From Polaribacter pacificus (lineage in GTDB: Bacteria > Bacteroidota > Bacteroidia > Flavobacteriales > Flavobacteriaceae): a stretch of DNA of 64,000 bases. The position numbers and the translations under genes are program-made. How positions within the stretch are numbered: position 1 is the first letter of the stretch; each line of letters begins with the position of its first letter. The stretch is taken from positions 930,001 to 994,000 of the forward strand of contig NZ_CP150664.1 of assembly GCF_038024035.1 (NCBI RefSeq), read 5' to 3'. Below the pieces are notes generated by a model, which worked only from the letters and a program-made list of their open reading frames with translations, was not told the DNA's origin and ran no database searches. Positions 1 through 8,985 of the stretch are shown piece by piece.

Positions 1-336
1 CCCAACGCTGCAATCTTAAAATCAGGTGGGTTTCATCAAATTAGCCAACAACTCAAACTAGAGAAACTTCAACAGCATTCACACCTATATACCGCTGATC
101 AGCTGATCGCCTTCCCGGGAAGAACCTTTGTTGTAGAAGATGTTTTGCCTTATGACAAGAAAGCTCTAAAGAAAGCGATACCCAATTCTAAAGCCAATAT
201 TACCACGCGTAATTTTCCTGAAACTGTAGCACAGATCAGAAAAAAAACCAAACTCAAAGACGGTGGAGATCACTACTTGTTTTTTACAACCAACCTAAAC
301 AAACAGCTCCAAGTGATCATTTGCAAAAAGCTTTAG
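1..336 (+). CDS. C-terminal part of a THUMP-like class I SAM methyltransferase (5' truncated by window)
   Basis: An open frame runs from base 1 to a TAG at 334-336, giving 111 residues with no start inside the window. A TTG at 145 is internal and should not be taken as the start. The segment reads FPGRTFVVED, then ITTRNFPETVAQIRKK and KDGGDHYLFF. This resembles the THUMP-like C-terminal domain found after the Rossmann methyltransferase domain in Bacteroidota SAM-dependent methyltransferases, probably acting on RNA. The catalytic domain lies outside the window, so substrate and activity cannot be judged. The family call rests on motif resemblance only. Confidence 0.6.
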   Translation, partial: PNAAILKSGGFHQISQQLKLEKLQQHSHLYTADQLIAFPGRTFVVEDVLPYDKKALKKAIPNSKANITTRNFPETVAQIRKKTKLKDGGDHYLFFTTNLNKQLQVIICKKL

Positions 337-398
337 CTCTATTGTCTTAAAAACCACAAGTTTTCTTTAAATTTGTAAAGCTAGTATTTAGAGTACCT

Positions 399-1193
399 AT
401 GGACACCTTACAATATCAATCTATCAAAACCATTGCCAAGCAACAAAGCTTTGTAGACGATACTGTAGTTGTAGAAGCTCCCCTGCAAATAAATATTAAC
501 GAAACCCCATATACCGTGGTTATGAGAACTCCCGGTAGTGATTTTTTTTTGATTAGAGGTTTGCTCTTTGCAGAAGATATCTATAAAAAAAAAGAAGCCC
601 TAAACTATACAATCGTTCAAAAAGAAAATGCAATAAACAGCATCATTAATTGCAGCATTCCAAAAGAACTATTGGGCAAAGGCTACCTTAATAAAAGAAC
701 ACTACTCTCTGTTTCTTCATGTGGTATTTGCGGCAAACAAGAGCTCAAAGATATAGAACTTTCTGGAGCAGCACTCAGCCATAGCAAGACCATCAGCAAT
801 GCCAATATCCAAGTCATGCAAGCAAATATGCAAGAGGCCCAAGCTACGTTCCATAAATCTGGCGGTAGTCATGCAGCAGCTATTTTTGATGAGAGTTTGA
901 GTATGCTCACGGCACAAGAAGATATCGGAAGACACAATGCCGTAGACAAGTGTATAGGCGCATTATTACAAGAATCTCAGCTGGCCCAAGGCAAATACCT
1001 TATGGTGAGCGGAAGAGTCTCTTATGAAATTATATCCAAAGCTTTTTTTGCTAAAATTCCGGTTGTGGTAGCTGTTTCTGCCTGCTCTTCACTAGCCATT
1101 GATTTTGCAAAAGAATTCGGAATTTGTTTAATTGGATTTAGCAGAGATGAGAAAATGACTATCTATGCAAATCCTCAGTATATAAACTTATGA
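399..1193 (+). CDS. fdhD: FdhD, sulfur carrier for formate-dehydrogenase-type molybdoenzymes
   Basis: This 264-residue protein matches FdhD along its length. It has the Cys-x-x-Cys pair SSCGICGK (C108 and C111) that relays sulfur from an IscS-type desulfurase, followed by GGSHAAAIFD, EDIGRHNAVDK and SGRVSYEI, which are FdhD signatures for binding the molybdenum cofactor. FdhD family members sulfurate bis-MGD before it is inserted into a formate-dehydrogenase-like enzyme in the cytoplasm. Its stop overlaps the start of the next gene by four bases (ATGA), so the two are translationally coupled and the neighbour is the obvious client. The ATG at 399 gives a normal-length N-terminus. Confidence 0.93.
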   Translation: MDTLQYQSIKTIAKQQSFVDDTVVVEAPLQININETPYTVVMRTPGSDFFLIRGLLFAEDIYKKKEALNYTIVQKENAINSIINCSIPKELLGKGYLNKRTLLSVSSCGICGKQELKDIELSGAALSHSKTISNANIQVMQANMQEAQATFHKSGGSHAAAIFDESLSMLTAQEDIGRHNAVDKCIGALLQESQLAQGKYLMVSGRVSYEIISKAFFAKIPVVVAVSACSSLAIDFAKEFGICLIGFSRDEKMTIYANPQYINL

Positions 1194-3484
1194 GTACAAA
1201 AAAACCAGAGGCACAAGCCCCAGAAACTTTAACAGGAATTAAACTAACAAAAGTACCAACCTCTGCGGTAGGTGCAAAGGCAATACAATCTGCCTTAAGT
1301 CATGTTAAAAATGAAGTGGGTCTGATTAAAGGAATTGGTTTGCTAGCAAGATTAAATCAAAAAAATGGTTTTGATTGTCCTGGTTGTGCTTGGCCAGATC
1401 CAGATGAAAAAAGAGCCTTTTTAGCAGAATATTGTGAGAATGGTGCAAAAGCAGTAGCTGAAGAAGCTACAAAAAAGAGAGTATCTCCCTTGTTTTTTGC
1501 CAGTCACTCCGTACGTGAATTGTCTTTACTCTCTGACTATGAGATTGGAAAAAGTGGTCGAATCACTCACCCGATGTACTTAGCAGAAGGAGCCACGCAT
1601 TACCAAGAAATTTCTTGGGATGCAGCATTTCAAATGATCGGAACAGAATTAAACGGACTAAAATCACCAGATGAGGCCGTTTTCTATACTTCTGGAAGAA
1701 CCAGTAATGAAGCCGCTTTTTTATACCAATTGTTTGTACGCCAGTTTGGAACCAACAACTTACCAGACTGTTCTAATATGTGCCATGAGAGCAGTGGTTC
1801 TGCACTATCAGAAACCTTAGGAATAGGAAAAGGATCTGTTACTTTAGAAGATTTTAATGAGGCTGATTTGGTTATCGTCATGGGGCAAAACCCTGGAACG
1901 AACCATCCGAGAATGCTTACAGCTCTTGGTGACACCAAAAAGCATGGTGGAAAGATTATTACCATCAATCCGCTTCCAGAAGTCGGCTTGCTTAATTATA
2001 AAGACCCTCAAAATCCGCTTAAATGGTTTGGTGAAGGTCAAGACCTTACCGATTTGTTTTTACAAGTAAAAATTAACGGAGACGTGGCTTTGCTAAAAAT
2101 TATTTTAAAACTTTTAGTCGCCAAAGAAAAAGCAGTACCAAACAGTGTTTTTGACCATGAATTTATTGCAGAAAAAACAGCAGGACTGGATGAATTCCTT
2201 GCTGATTTAGAGCAGTATAGCATAGAAGACTTAGTACCACAAACAGGGATAGAATTTTCTGAAATAGAAAAAGCAGCAGACCTTATCGCTAACAATAATA
2301 AAATTATTATCTGTTGGGCCATGGGTCTAACTCAACATAAAAATGCGGTTGATAATATTAGAGAGTTGGTTAATATACTGCTCTTAAAAGGTAGTATTGG
2401 TAAACCTGGCGCAGGAACCTGTCCGGTGAGAGGACACTCTAATGTACAAGGAGATAGAACCATGGGGATTTGGGAAAAACCCAAGGATGATTTTTTAGAT
2501 CGTTTGGAAAAAGAATTCAATTTTACTGCTCCTAGAAAACACGGTTTTGATGTGGTCGATGCCATCAAAGCAATGCATGCAAAAAAAGCAACAGTATTTA
2601 TAGGAATGGGTGGTAATTTTATTTCTGCAACACCCGATACTGAATTTACGGCAGATGCTTTACGCAACTGTTCCCTTACGGTACAAATCTCAACAAAACT
2701 AAACAGAAGTCATTTGATCCATGGAAAACAAGCGCTTATTTTACCTTGTTTAGGAAGATCAGAAGAAGACCTACAAGCCAGTGGAGCACAATTTGTTACA
2801 GTAGAAAATTCGATGGGAGTGGTACACCAATCACATGGCGATTTAAAAGCGCTTTCATCTCATTTGCTTAGTGAACCTGCTATTGTTGCAGGCATGGCAA
2901 ATGCCACCTTAAAAAGCAGTACCACCAATTGGTCTGAGATGGTTGCAAACTATGATCTTATTAGAAATGCCATAGAAGCGAGTATCCCTGGTTTTGAAAA
3001 TTACAACACAAGAGTAAGACAGCCTGGAGGATTTTATTTACCTAACAATGCAAGAGCAAATGATTTCTCTCCAACACACACAGGTAAAGCAAATTTCACA
3101 GCCAACAAGCCCTCTGATATACAATTAAAAAAGGATCAATTTTTAATGATGACCATACGTACACATGATCAATACAATACCACTATTTATGGCTTGGATG
3201 ATCGTTATCGAGGGGTTTTGAATGAGCGTAGGGTTATCTTTATGAATCCAGAAGACATGAAAAACTTAGGGATTAAAAAACTTGATTTGCTAGATTTAAC
3301 TAGTCATTTTAATGGCGAAGAAAGAACAGCAAAAGGGTTTTTAGCCATCCCTTATGATATTCCTAAACAATGTACCGCTACGTATTTTCCAGAAACCAAT
3401 GTATTGGTTCCGTTAAATAGTACGGCCACCATCAGCAATACCCCAACCTCTAAGACAGTAATTATTAGTTTACACAAACACTAA
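1190..3484 (+). CDS. FdhF/YdeP-family molybdopterin oxidoreductase
   Basis: This 764-residue protein has the layout of the FdhF/YdeP branch of the bis-MGD oxidoreductase family. The N-terminus carries GFDCPGCAWPDPDE with cysteines at 63, 66 and 82, one short of a classic four-Cys Fe-S site. It is followed by molybdopterin-binding stretches such as NMCHESSGSAL, whose Cys-His pair sits where formate dehydrogenases hold Sec or Cys, and VIVMGQNPGTNHPRM. CPVRGHSNVQGDRTMG and the C-terminal MTIRTHDQYNTT region fit the cofactor-binding C-terminal domain. No signal peptide is visible, so it is cytoplasmic. It is coupled to fdhD. YdeP relatives have been linked to acid or redox stress, but the substrate is unknown and true formate dehydrogenase activity should not be assumed. 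Confidence 0.88.
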   Translation: MSTKKPEAQAPETLTGIKLTKVPTSAVGAKAIQSALSHVKNEVGLIKGIGLLARLNQKNGFDCPGCAWPDPDEKRAFLAEYCENGAKAVAEEATKKRVSPLFFASHSVRELSLLSDYEIGKSGRITHPMYLAEGATHYQEISWDAAFQMIGTELNGLKSPDEAVFYTSGRTSNEAAFLYQLFVRQFGTNNLPDCSNMCHESSGSALSETLGIGKGSVTLEDFNEADLVIVMGQNPGTNHPRMLTALGDTKKHGGKIITINPLPEVGLLNYKDPQNPLKWFGEGQDLTDLFLQVKINGDVALLKIILKLLVAKEKAVPNSVFDHEFIAEKTAGLDEFLADLEQYSIEDLVPQTGIEFSEIEKAADLIANNNKIIICWAMGLTQHKNAVDNIRELVNILLLKGSIGKPGAGTCPVRGHSNVQGDRTMGIWEKPKDDFLDRLEKEFNFTAPRKHGFDVVDAIKAMHAKKATVFIGMGGNFISATPDTEFTADALRNCSLTVQISTKLNRSHLIHGKQALILPCLGRSEEDLQASGAQFVTVENSMGVVHQSHGDLKALSSHLLSEPAIVAGMANATLKSSTTNWSEMVANYDLIRNAIEASIPGFENYNTRVRQPGGFYLPNNARANDFSPTHTGKANFTANKPSDIQLKKDQFLMMTIRTHDQYNTTIYGLDDRYRGVLNERRVIFMNPEDMKNLGIKKLDLLDLTSHFNGEERTAKGFLAIPYDIPKQCTATYFPETNVLVPLNSTATISNTPTSKTVIISLHKH

Positions 3485-3491
3485 ATTTATT

Positions 3492-5039
3492 TTGAAAAAA
3501 TTAGCACTACTACTCATATTAGGAGGCTCTATCCATTTTAGTTCTGGACAAGAATTAGGTTTCCCAAGCAAAACACATCAAAAAGCTTTTATTGGCTTGG
3601 ATTACCTCTCGGTTAAAATGCCATTTGATGCCATCTTAGGGCTGCCAGAAGACAATATGGGTTTAACTGGAATCCACTACAATCTATGGCTTAACAAATC
3701 AATCTATGCAGGTGCTGGTTTTTACGGTTCTGTTAACGGAATAAGAGGTGGCTTGTTTACCTTAGGCCTTAATGTTGGTATAAAAAAAGAGTTAAGCAAG
3801 CATTGGTTTGTTGATGCTGGTATTCATTTTGGCGGCGGCGGCGGAGCAAGTGCACCTGACGGTGGTGGAGCCTTTCTATTACCTCATCTAAACTTGGGCT
3901 ATGCTTTAAACAACTTTTCTGTAACCGCAGGCTATAGTGCTATCAATTTTTTTGACAAGGGAAACATTAGCAGCCAACAATTAAATTTTGGAGTACAGAT
4001 TCCTGTCTCTTTTGATTACAGCTTATTTAAAGAACGTGAGCAGTCTTATACAGTAACCGACTTAGTAAAAAGCTCTTGGAACCAACCTTCTAAAAGAATT
4101 TCTCTACTCTTACATCTCAACAATTTAAGCCCGTATGGCGATTCAAAATTAACAGACGGCTCTTTATTAAAAGGCAAAACAATTCAATTGGCTGGTTTTG
4201 AAATTAACTCGTATTTTAACGATCAATGGTTTGCTTTTTTTAAGGCAGATGGAGCCTATCACGGAATCCAAGGTGGCTATATGGATCTTTTCTTAGGAGG
4301 AGGCTATCATTTTTCTATGAACAAAGATAGAACCAACATCTTAGCCAAATTTGGTCTTGGAGCTGGAGGTGGCGGCGGCGTTGATAGTGGCGGTGGTTTT
4401 TTTATCTATCCAGACCTCTCAATTGAACAACGACTTTTTGATGAAGTCTATCTAGCCATTAACAAAGGCTATTTGATGAGTTTAAACAATCATTTTTCGG
4501 CTACTACTCTTGGTTTTGGACTTAAGTACTATGTACATCAACAAGGACTTAGCAGTACTGATGGCAGTCAACTAGAAGACGTAAAAATTAAAGGAGTTCA
4601 ATTTATTTTAGGGCAAGAAATGTATTTGAATGCCGATAGAATGATAGAACCCACAGAGCATTTGCATCAATTTGCCTTACAGGTAAATATTTTTATGAAC
4701 AAACATTTGTATTTGGCTGGCCATACCTCATTTGCAGATTTCGGAAACGCAGGTGCTTATGCAGAAGGTTTGGTCGGTGCGGGATATCGATCAAAAAAAC
4801 TCGGTAAGACAAACGCAAGCCTGTTTGGACAGGTATTGCTTGGAGCAGCTGGTGGTGGAGATATTGGTACAGGTCAAGGACTCATTGTAAAACCAAGTGC
4901 CGGTCTTGATTACAAGCTAAACAATCAACTTAGTTTACGAACTGCCTTTGGCTATGTAAAAGCTAGAGGAGGCCTTTTAAGTAGTCCAAGCATTTCTCTT
5001 GGGATAAATTATAGCTTGGGTATTTTAACAGCTAAATAA
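3492..5039 (+). CDS. Secreted outer-membrane beta-barrel protein with three Gly-rich repeats
   Basis: The start is a TTG at 3492, seven bases after the molybdoenzyme stop. It opens a clear signal peptide (MKKLALLLILGGSIHFSSGQ). The mature part of about 495 residues is rich in alternating aromatic and Gly residues, like a beta-barrel, and ends in a hydrophobic strand. Three homologous units of about 160-175 residues are visible. Each has a Gly cluster (near residues 112-130, 288-305 and 449-463, e.g. GGGGGASAPDGGGAF, GAGGGGGVDSGGGFF, GAAGGGDIGTGQG) followed by a Pro-x-Leu/Ala strand pair. I do not recognise a named family. The tight spacing suggests cotranscription with fdhD and the oxidoreductase, but the functional link is unknown. 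Confidence 0.75.
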   Translation: MKKLALLLILGGSIHFSSGQELGFPSKTHQKAFIGLDYLSVKMPFDAILGLPEDNMGLTGIHYNLWLNKSIYAGAGFYGSVNGIRGGLFTLGLNVGIKKELSKHWFVDAGIHFGGGGGASAPDGGGAFLLPHLNLGYALNNFSVTAGYSAINFFDKGNISSQQLNFGVQIPVSFDYSLFKEREQSYTVTDLVKSSWNQPSKRISLLLHLNNLSPYGDSKLTDGSLLKGKTIQLAGFEINSYFNDQWFAFFKADGAYHGIQGGYMDLFLGGGYHFSMNKDRTNILAKFGLGAGGGGGVDSGGGFFIYPDLSIEQRLFDEVYLAINKGYLMSLNNHFSATTLGFGLKYYVHQQGLSSTDGSQLEDVKIKGVQFILGQEMYLNADRMIEPTEHLHQFALQVNIFMNKHLYLAGHTSFADFGNAGAYAEGLVGAGYRSKKLGKTNASLFGQVLLGAAGGGDIGTGQGLIVKPSAGLDYKLNNQLSLRTAFGYVKARGGLLSSPSISLGINYSLGILTAK

Positions 5040-5097
5040 AAACACGTATTTTAGATTTTTATTTACACAAACAATCACTAACTAATTACACAACAAC

Positions 5098-6411
5098 ATG
5101 AAAACCATTCGATTATTAGCGGCAGCTCTTATCTTATTTACAGCCTGTAAACCAGAAGAAAAGAAAGCGACTTCGGAGCTTAGTCCAGAAATGCTAGCAA
5201 AAGCGAAAGCCATTCACCAAAGAGTAATGACTTTAGATACACACAACGATATCAATGTTAGAAACTTTACAGAAGAGGTAAACTATACCCAAGAATTAGA
5301 CAATCAAGTAAACTTACCTAAAATGAAAAAAGGTGGTTTGGATGTTTCTTGGTTTATCGTCTATACAGGTCAAGGTGATTTAACTCCAGAAGGCTATGAC
5401 AAAGCATATAAAAATGCAATGGATAAGTTTAATGCGATTCACCGTTTAACAGAAGAGATTGCTCCTAATGACATTGAATTAGCCCTTAGCTCTGCAGATG
5501 CAAAACGCATCTATGCTTCTGGAAAAAAAGTAGCCATGATTGGAATAGAAAATGGATACCCTGTTGGAACTGATATCAATAGAGTAAAAGAATTTTATGA
5601 CTTGGGTGCTCGTTATATGTCACTTTCTCACAATGGACATAGTCAACTTTGTGATTCAAACACTGGTGAAGCAGATGACACTTGGTTGCACAATGGTGTA
5701 AGCGACTTAGGTAAAGAAGTACTTAAAGAAATGAACAAATGGGGAATCATGATCGATGTATCTCACCCATCTAAACAAGCCATGAAAGACATGATTGAAT
5801 TGTCTAAAGCTCCTATCATTGCTTCTCACTCTTCTGCTAGAGCTCTATGTGATCACAGTAGAAACTTAGATGATGAGCAGTTAGAATGGTTAAAGAAAAA
5901 CGGGGGTGTTGTACAAACCGTTGCTTTTAACTCTTATGTAAACACAGAGAAAAACAACGCTTATAATAAAGTGGTTCAAGAGTTTATGGCTGACTTTGCT
6001 AAAGAGCAAGGTTTTACAATTATGTCAAGAGCTGAGGCTAGAAAATTACCTCAAGAAGAGCAACAATCGTATTATGAGAAATACATGAAGATTAGAACTC
6101 AGGCTCAAGCAAAAATGGCTGAAAACCCTGACAAGTTTGACCCTGTAAATGTTGCTGACTTTGTAGATCATATTGATTATATGGTTAAGAAGATCGGTAT
6201 TGACCATGTTGGAATCAGTTCTGATTTTGATGGTGGTGGTGGTGTAGAAGGATGGAATGATGCTTCTGAAACCTTAAATGTTACTATAGAATTGGTAAAG
6301 AGAGGCTATACTGAAGCTGAAATTGAAAAACTTTGGAGTGGAAACTTATTAAGAGTTTTAGATGAAGTAGAGGCAATCGCTAAAAAAATACAAAATGGTG
6401 AAGCGGTCTAA
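5098..6411 (+). CDS. Membrane dipeptidase-like lipoprotein (peptidase M19)
   Basis: This 437-residue protein starts with a lipoprotein signal (LILFTACK, lipobox Cys near residue 17), so it should be anchored at the cell envelope. It has the M19 renal-dipeptidase metal site: DTHNDIN (His-x-Asp), the bridging Glu in GIENGYPVG, DVSHPSKQ and ASHSSARALCDH for the later histidines, and the Asp in GISSDFDGGGG. Family members cleave dipeptides, often with D-residues, using two zinc ions. A later stretch from about residue 295 to 350 rich in Lys, Glu and Gln is an insertion seen in bacterial lipoprotein members. A bidirectional terminator follows it. Confidence 0.9.
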   Translation: MKTIRLLAAALILFTACKPEEKKATSELSPEMLAKAKAIHQRVMTLDTHNDINVRNFTEEVNYTQELDNQVNLPKMKKGGLDVSWFIVYTGQGDLTPEGYDKAYKNAMDKFNAIHRLTEEIAPNDIELALSSADAKRIYASGKKVAMIGIENGYPVGTDINRVKEFYDLGARYMSLSHNGHSQLCDSNTGEADDTWLHNGVSDLGKEVLKEMNKWGIMIDVSHPSKQAMKDMIELSKAPIIASHSSARALCDHSRNLDDEQLEWLKKNGGVVQTVAFNSYVNTEKNNAYNKVVQEFMADFAKEQGFTIMSRAEARKLPQEEQQSYYEKYMKIRTQAQAKMAENPDKFDPVNVADFVDHIDYMVKKIGIDHVGISSDFDGGGGVEGWNDASETLNVTIELVKRGYTEAEIEKLWSGNLLRVLDEVEAIAKKIQNGEAV

Positions 6412-6426
6412 ACGCTTTTTACAACT

Positions 6427-6458
6427 AAAAAACCGTATCAATTGATACGGTTTTTTTT
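6427..6458. terminator. Bidirectional terminator between convergent genes
   Basis: A perfect palindrome CCGTATCAATTGATACGG is flanked by an A run on the left and eight T on the right. It sits between the 3' ends of the dipeptidase (+) and the HerA-like ATPase (-), and can serve both. Confidence 0.85.
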
Positions 6459-6476
6459 ATGAAAAGATTTAAAAAC

Positions 6477-8012
6477 TTAGCGCTTTTTTACACCCAGAAT
6501 CCCTAATAAACCTCGGGTTACCTCTCTAAGAATGGTTCTACCTAATTGCCTAACCATGGTGTTTTTAGACAAACTCTCAAGAGTAGAATCTTCTTCTTTG
6601 GTTCTAGTTCGTTTGCTCTTTTTCTGTACCTCTCTTAATTTTTCTTGATTTTCTTCTCGCTGAGCGATTTCTATCTTCTCTGATAGCATTTCATAGGCAC
6701 TTTCTCTGTTGATGGTCTCATTATAGACACGAACCAAATCAGAATTGCTTACCAGCGTTTTAATTTCTTTGGCGGTTAATACATCCATTCTAGATACTGG
6801 CGCTCTTAATAAGGTGTGTGCCAAAGGAGTTGGTCTCCCTTTTTCATCTAAGGCTGTAACCAGGGCTTCTCCTATTCCCATAGAGGTAAGGACCACATCA
6901 GTTTTATAAAACTCCGAAATAGGATAATTCTCAGCAGTTTTTCTAATATTTCTTCTATCCTTGGCAGTAAATGCACGCAAAGCATGCTGTACTTTTAATC
7001 CCAATTGACTTAAAATTTCTTCGGGAACATCTGTAGGGTTTTGTGTCACAAAAAACAAACCAACTCCTTTTGATCGAATAAGTTTTACCATGGTTTCTAT
7101 TTGATCTAACAATACACGCGAGGCATGATCAAAAATTAAATGAGCTTCATCAATAAAAATTGCCAATTTAGGGACATCAGCATCGCCCTCTTCTGGTAAA
7201 TCGTGATAGACTTCAGAGAGTAGACTTAACATAAATGTTGAAAACAACTTAGGCTTGTCTTGAATATCATTTAAACGAATAATAGAAGCAACACCTCGAC
7301 CCTCTTTTTTACGAAGCAGGTCTTTAATCTCAAAAGACTTTTCTCCAAAAAACAAATCTGCTCGCTGCTGTTCCAATTCTATAACATTGCGCAATATTTT
7401 GTTTACAGAAGCACTAGAAACACTCCCGTATTCTTTCTTAATCTCTTCTTTACCCTCACCGATTAAATACTGAAGTATCTTTTTTAAATCTTCCAAATCT
7501 AAAAGTGGCAACTTATGATCGTCACAATATTTAAAGAGCAGTGATACGATACCAGATTGGGTATCATTTAGCATCAAAATTTTAGAGAGTAAAACAGGAC
7601 CAAATTCAGAGACTGTAGCACGCAATCGAACGCCATCACCATTTGAAATGGTCATCAACTCTACAGGGATTGCTGTGGGCTCATAAGCCAAACCAATGGT
7701 ATTGTGCCTCCAAGTTATGTGATCATTTAAACTACCTGGCATTGCCAATCCACTTAAATCACCTTTAATATCCATCATTAATGAAGGAATCCCTTTTAAA
7801 GACAATTGTTCTACAATAAGCTGAAGGGTCTTTGTTTTTCCTGTACCGGTAGCACCTGCAATTAAACCGTGCCTATTGAGTGTTTTTAATGGGATTTTAA
7901 CATGAGCGCCAGTGATACCTTCACCTTCTAGCATTGCTGTCCCTAATGTGATGAAATCTTTTTTAAAAGTGTAGCCTGATTGAATATGCTCACTAAAACT
8001 TAACTTTGACAT
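6477..8012 (-). CDS. HerA/YjgR-like ATPase (DUF853)
   Basis: This 511-residue ATPase of the HerA-FtsK superfamily resembles E. coli YjgR (DUF853). Walker A is GATGTGKT at residues 53-60 and Walker B is LAIFIDEAHLIF near the middle. A sensor-like region reads VGLFFVTQNPTDVP. A charged, coiled-coil-like stretch of Glu, Lys and Arg lies near 430-475 before the basic C-terminus. No partner nuclease such as NurA lies nearby, so a DNA-translocation role is only inferred from the fold. It is monocistronic: a terminator for the upstream genes lies just before its start, and it ends at the bidirectional terminator. Confidence 0.85.
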   Translation of the reverse strand: MSKLSFSEHIQSGYTFKKDFITLGTAMLEGEGITGAHVKIPLKTLNRHGLIAGATGTGKTKTLQLIVEQLSLKGIPSLMMDIKGDLSGLAMPGSLNDHITWRHNTIGLAYEPTAIPVELMTISNGDGVRLRATVSEFGPVLLSKILMLNDTQSGIVSLLFKYCDDHKLPLLDLEDLKKILQYLIGEGKEEIKKEYGSVSSASVNKILRNVIELEQQRADLFFGEKSFEIKDLLRKKEGRGVASIIRLNDIQDKPKLFSTFMLSLLSEVYHDLPEEGDADVPKLAIFIDEAHLIFDHASRVLLDQIETMVKLIRSKGVGLFFVTQNPTDVPEEILSQLGLKVQHALRAFTAKDRRNIRKTAENYPISEFYKTDVVLTSMGIGEALVTALDEKGRPTPLAHTLLRAPVSRMDVLTAKEIKTLVSNSDLVRVYNETINRESAYEMLSEKIEIAQREENQEKLREVQKKSKRTRTKEEDSTLESLSKNTMVRQLGRTILREVTRGLLGILGVKKR

Positions 8013-8033
8013 AATTATATCACTCTTTTTAAT

Positions 8034-8058
8034 AAAAAAAGGAGAAATGAATTCTCCT
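8034..8058 (-). terminator. Terminator for the YegP/DUF937-like pair
   Basis: The inverted repeat GGAGAA-N5-TTCTCC at 8041-8057 is preceded on the + strand by seven A, which is a T tract on the - strand. A second palindrome, 8080-8098, overlaps the stop of the upstream gene and may assist. Confidence 0.75.
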
Positions 8059-8086
8059 TATAAACATTACAATAAAAATGGCTTGT

Positions 8087-8521
8087 TTAAAACAAGCCTT
8101 TTAAAAATCCTTTTGCTTTATCCTCAATCATATCAGAAATTCCATCAGATCCTAAAATTGACGTTAGGTTTGATGAATCTCCACCAATTTTACTTGATAA
8201 AAGATTGGTAATCACTGGTAAGATTATTGTTGCTATAGATGAAGATTTTGATGAATCAAAACCTTTAGAAGTTAGACTAGAAATAAGATTTGAACCCAAG
8301 GTCCCTAATAAATTACTAGCTCCTGATGTATTGGTTTTGTCTGAAAACAAATTTACCAAAGTATCCATGCCATTGTTTTTTGCCTCATTGGTTATGGTGG
8401 TTTCCATAGCCTCTTTAGACCCTTGCATAGTCTTATCTACCTCTGCTTCACTTAGTCCTAATTTACTCATTAGGGTATTTCCTACTTCTCCTTTTAGAGA
8501 ATCTAATATAGAATCAAACAT
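8087..8521 (-). CDS. DUF937-like small protein
   Basis: This 144-residue protein is rich in Ser, Leu, Gly and Asn and has no signal peptide. The pattern of short amphipathic helices (LLGTLGSNLISSL, IILPVITNLLSSKIG, ILGSDGISDMIEDKAKG) resembles DUF937 and related YidB-like proteins, whose function is not established. The ATG at 8521 lies three bases after the stop of the YegP gene, so the two form an operon. The family assignment is from composition and rhythm, not a diagnostic motif. Confidence 0.6.
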   Translation of the reverse strand: MFDSILDSLKGEVGNTLMSKLGLSEAEVDKTMQGSKEAMETTITNEAKNNGMDTLVNLFSDKTNTSGASNLLGTLGSNLISSLTSKGFDSSKSSSIATIILPVITNLLSSKIGGDSSNLTSILGSDGISDMIEDKAKGFLKGLF

Positions 8522-8524
8522 CTA

Positions 8525-8851
8525 TTAAACTTCTTCTACTTTAGCATCTGGTGCATTCTTTTTTACAGAAGCAACCCCATTTTCCATAGCAGCATTGTTT
8601 GAATACATTTCACTGTTTCCAATCACTTGACCATTAGATGATTTTAAATTGAAATACGGACTTCCGTCTTTTGCTGTACAACGCTCAAACATTGCATCAT
8701 TCTGTGAGTTTTTTCTAACAGAATCAATACCGTTTTCACATCCTGCTTTTGATGAGTAACCTTGACTCGCTAAAATAACTTGTCCATTTCCCGCTTTTAA
8801 GTTAAATCTAAACTTACCTGCTTTGTCTGTTTTAATTTCAAATTTTCCCAT
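8525..8851 (-). CDS. YegP-family protein (two DUF1508 repeats)
   Basis: This 108-residue protein consists of two tandem DUF1508 units. Each has the pattern F-x-F-N-L-K-x-x-N-G-Q-V-I followed by a Tyr-Ser-x-x-x-x-x-E-N-G-I/V-x-S-V-(R/K)-K-N tail: GKFRFNLKAGNGQVILAS with ENGIDSVRKN, then PYFNLKSSNGQVIGNS with ENGVASVKKN. The tandem dimer is the normal YegP layout. The biochemical role is unknown; relatives appear in stress-related gene sets. It is first in a two-gene operon with the DUF937-like gene. The 134-base upstream region is very AT-rich and presumably holds the promoter. Confidence 0.9.
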   Translation of the reverse strand: MGKFEIKTDKAGKFRFNLKAGNGQVILASQGYSSKAGCENGIDSVRKNSQNDAMFERCTAKDGSPYFNLKSSNGQVIGNSEMYSNNAAMENGVASVKKNAPDAKVEEV

Positions 8852-8985
8852 TTTTTTTACTTTATATTATTACTGTACATTAATCCTATCAATATAATAA
8901 AAAAAAATGTCAAATGAATAAATTTTTTTTTTAAACATATTGACACTCTTTATTTTGCTTATTGACTGAATTTCAACAACTTTAA

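Noticed and set aside
1844..2667. Antisense frames of 65-111 residues within the molybdoenzyme gene
   Set aside because: They are shadows of the conserved YdeP-type coding frame.
8080..8098. Palindrome GGCTTGTTT-A-AAACAAGCC as the main terminator of the DUF937-like gene
   Set aside because: It overlaps the stop codon and lacks a strong T tract on the - strand. The hairpin at 8041-8057 is better, so this is treated as auxiliary.
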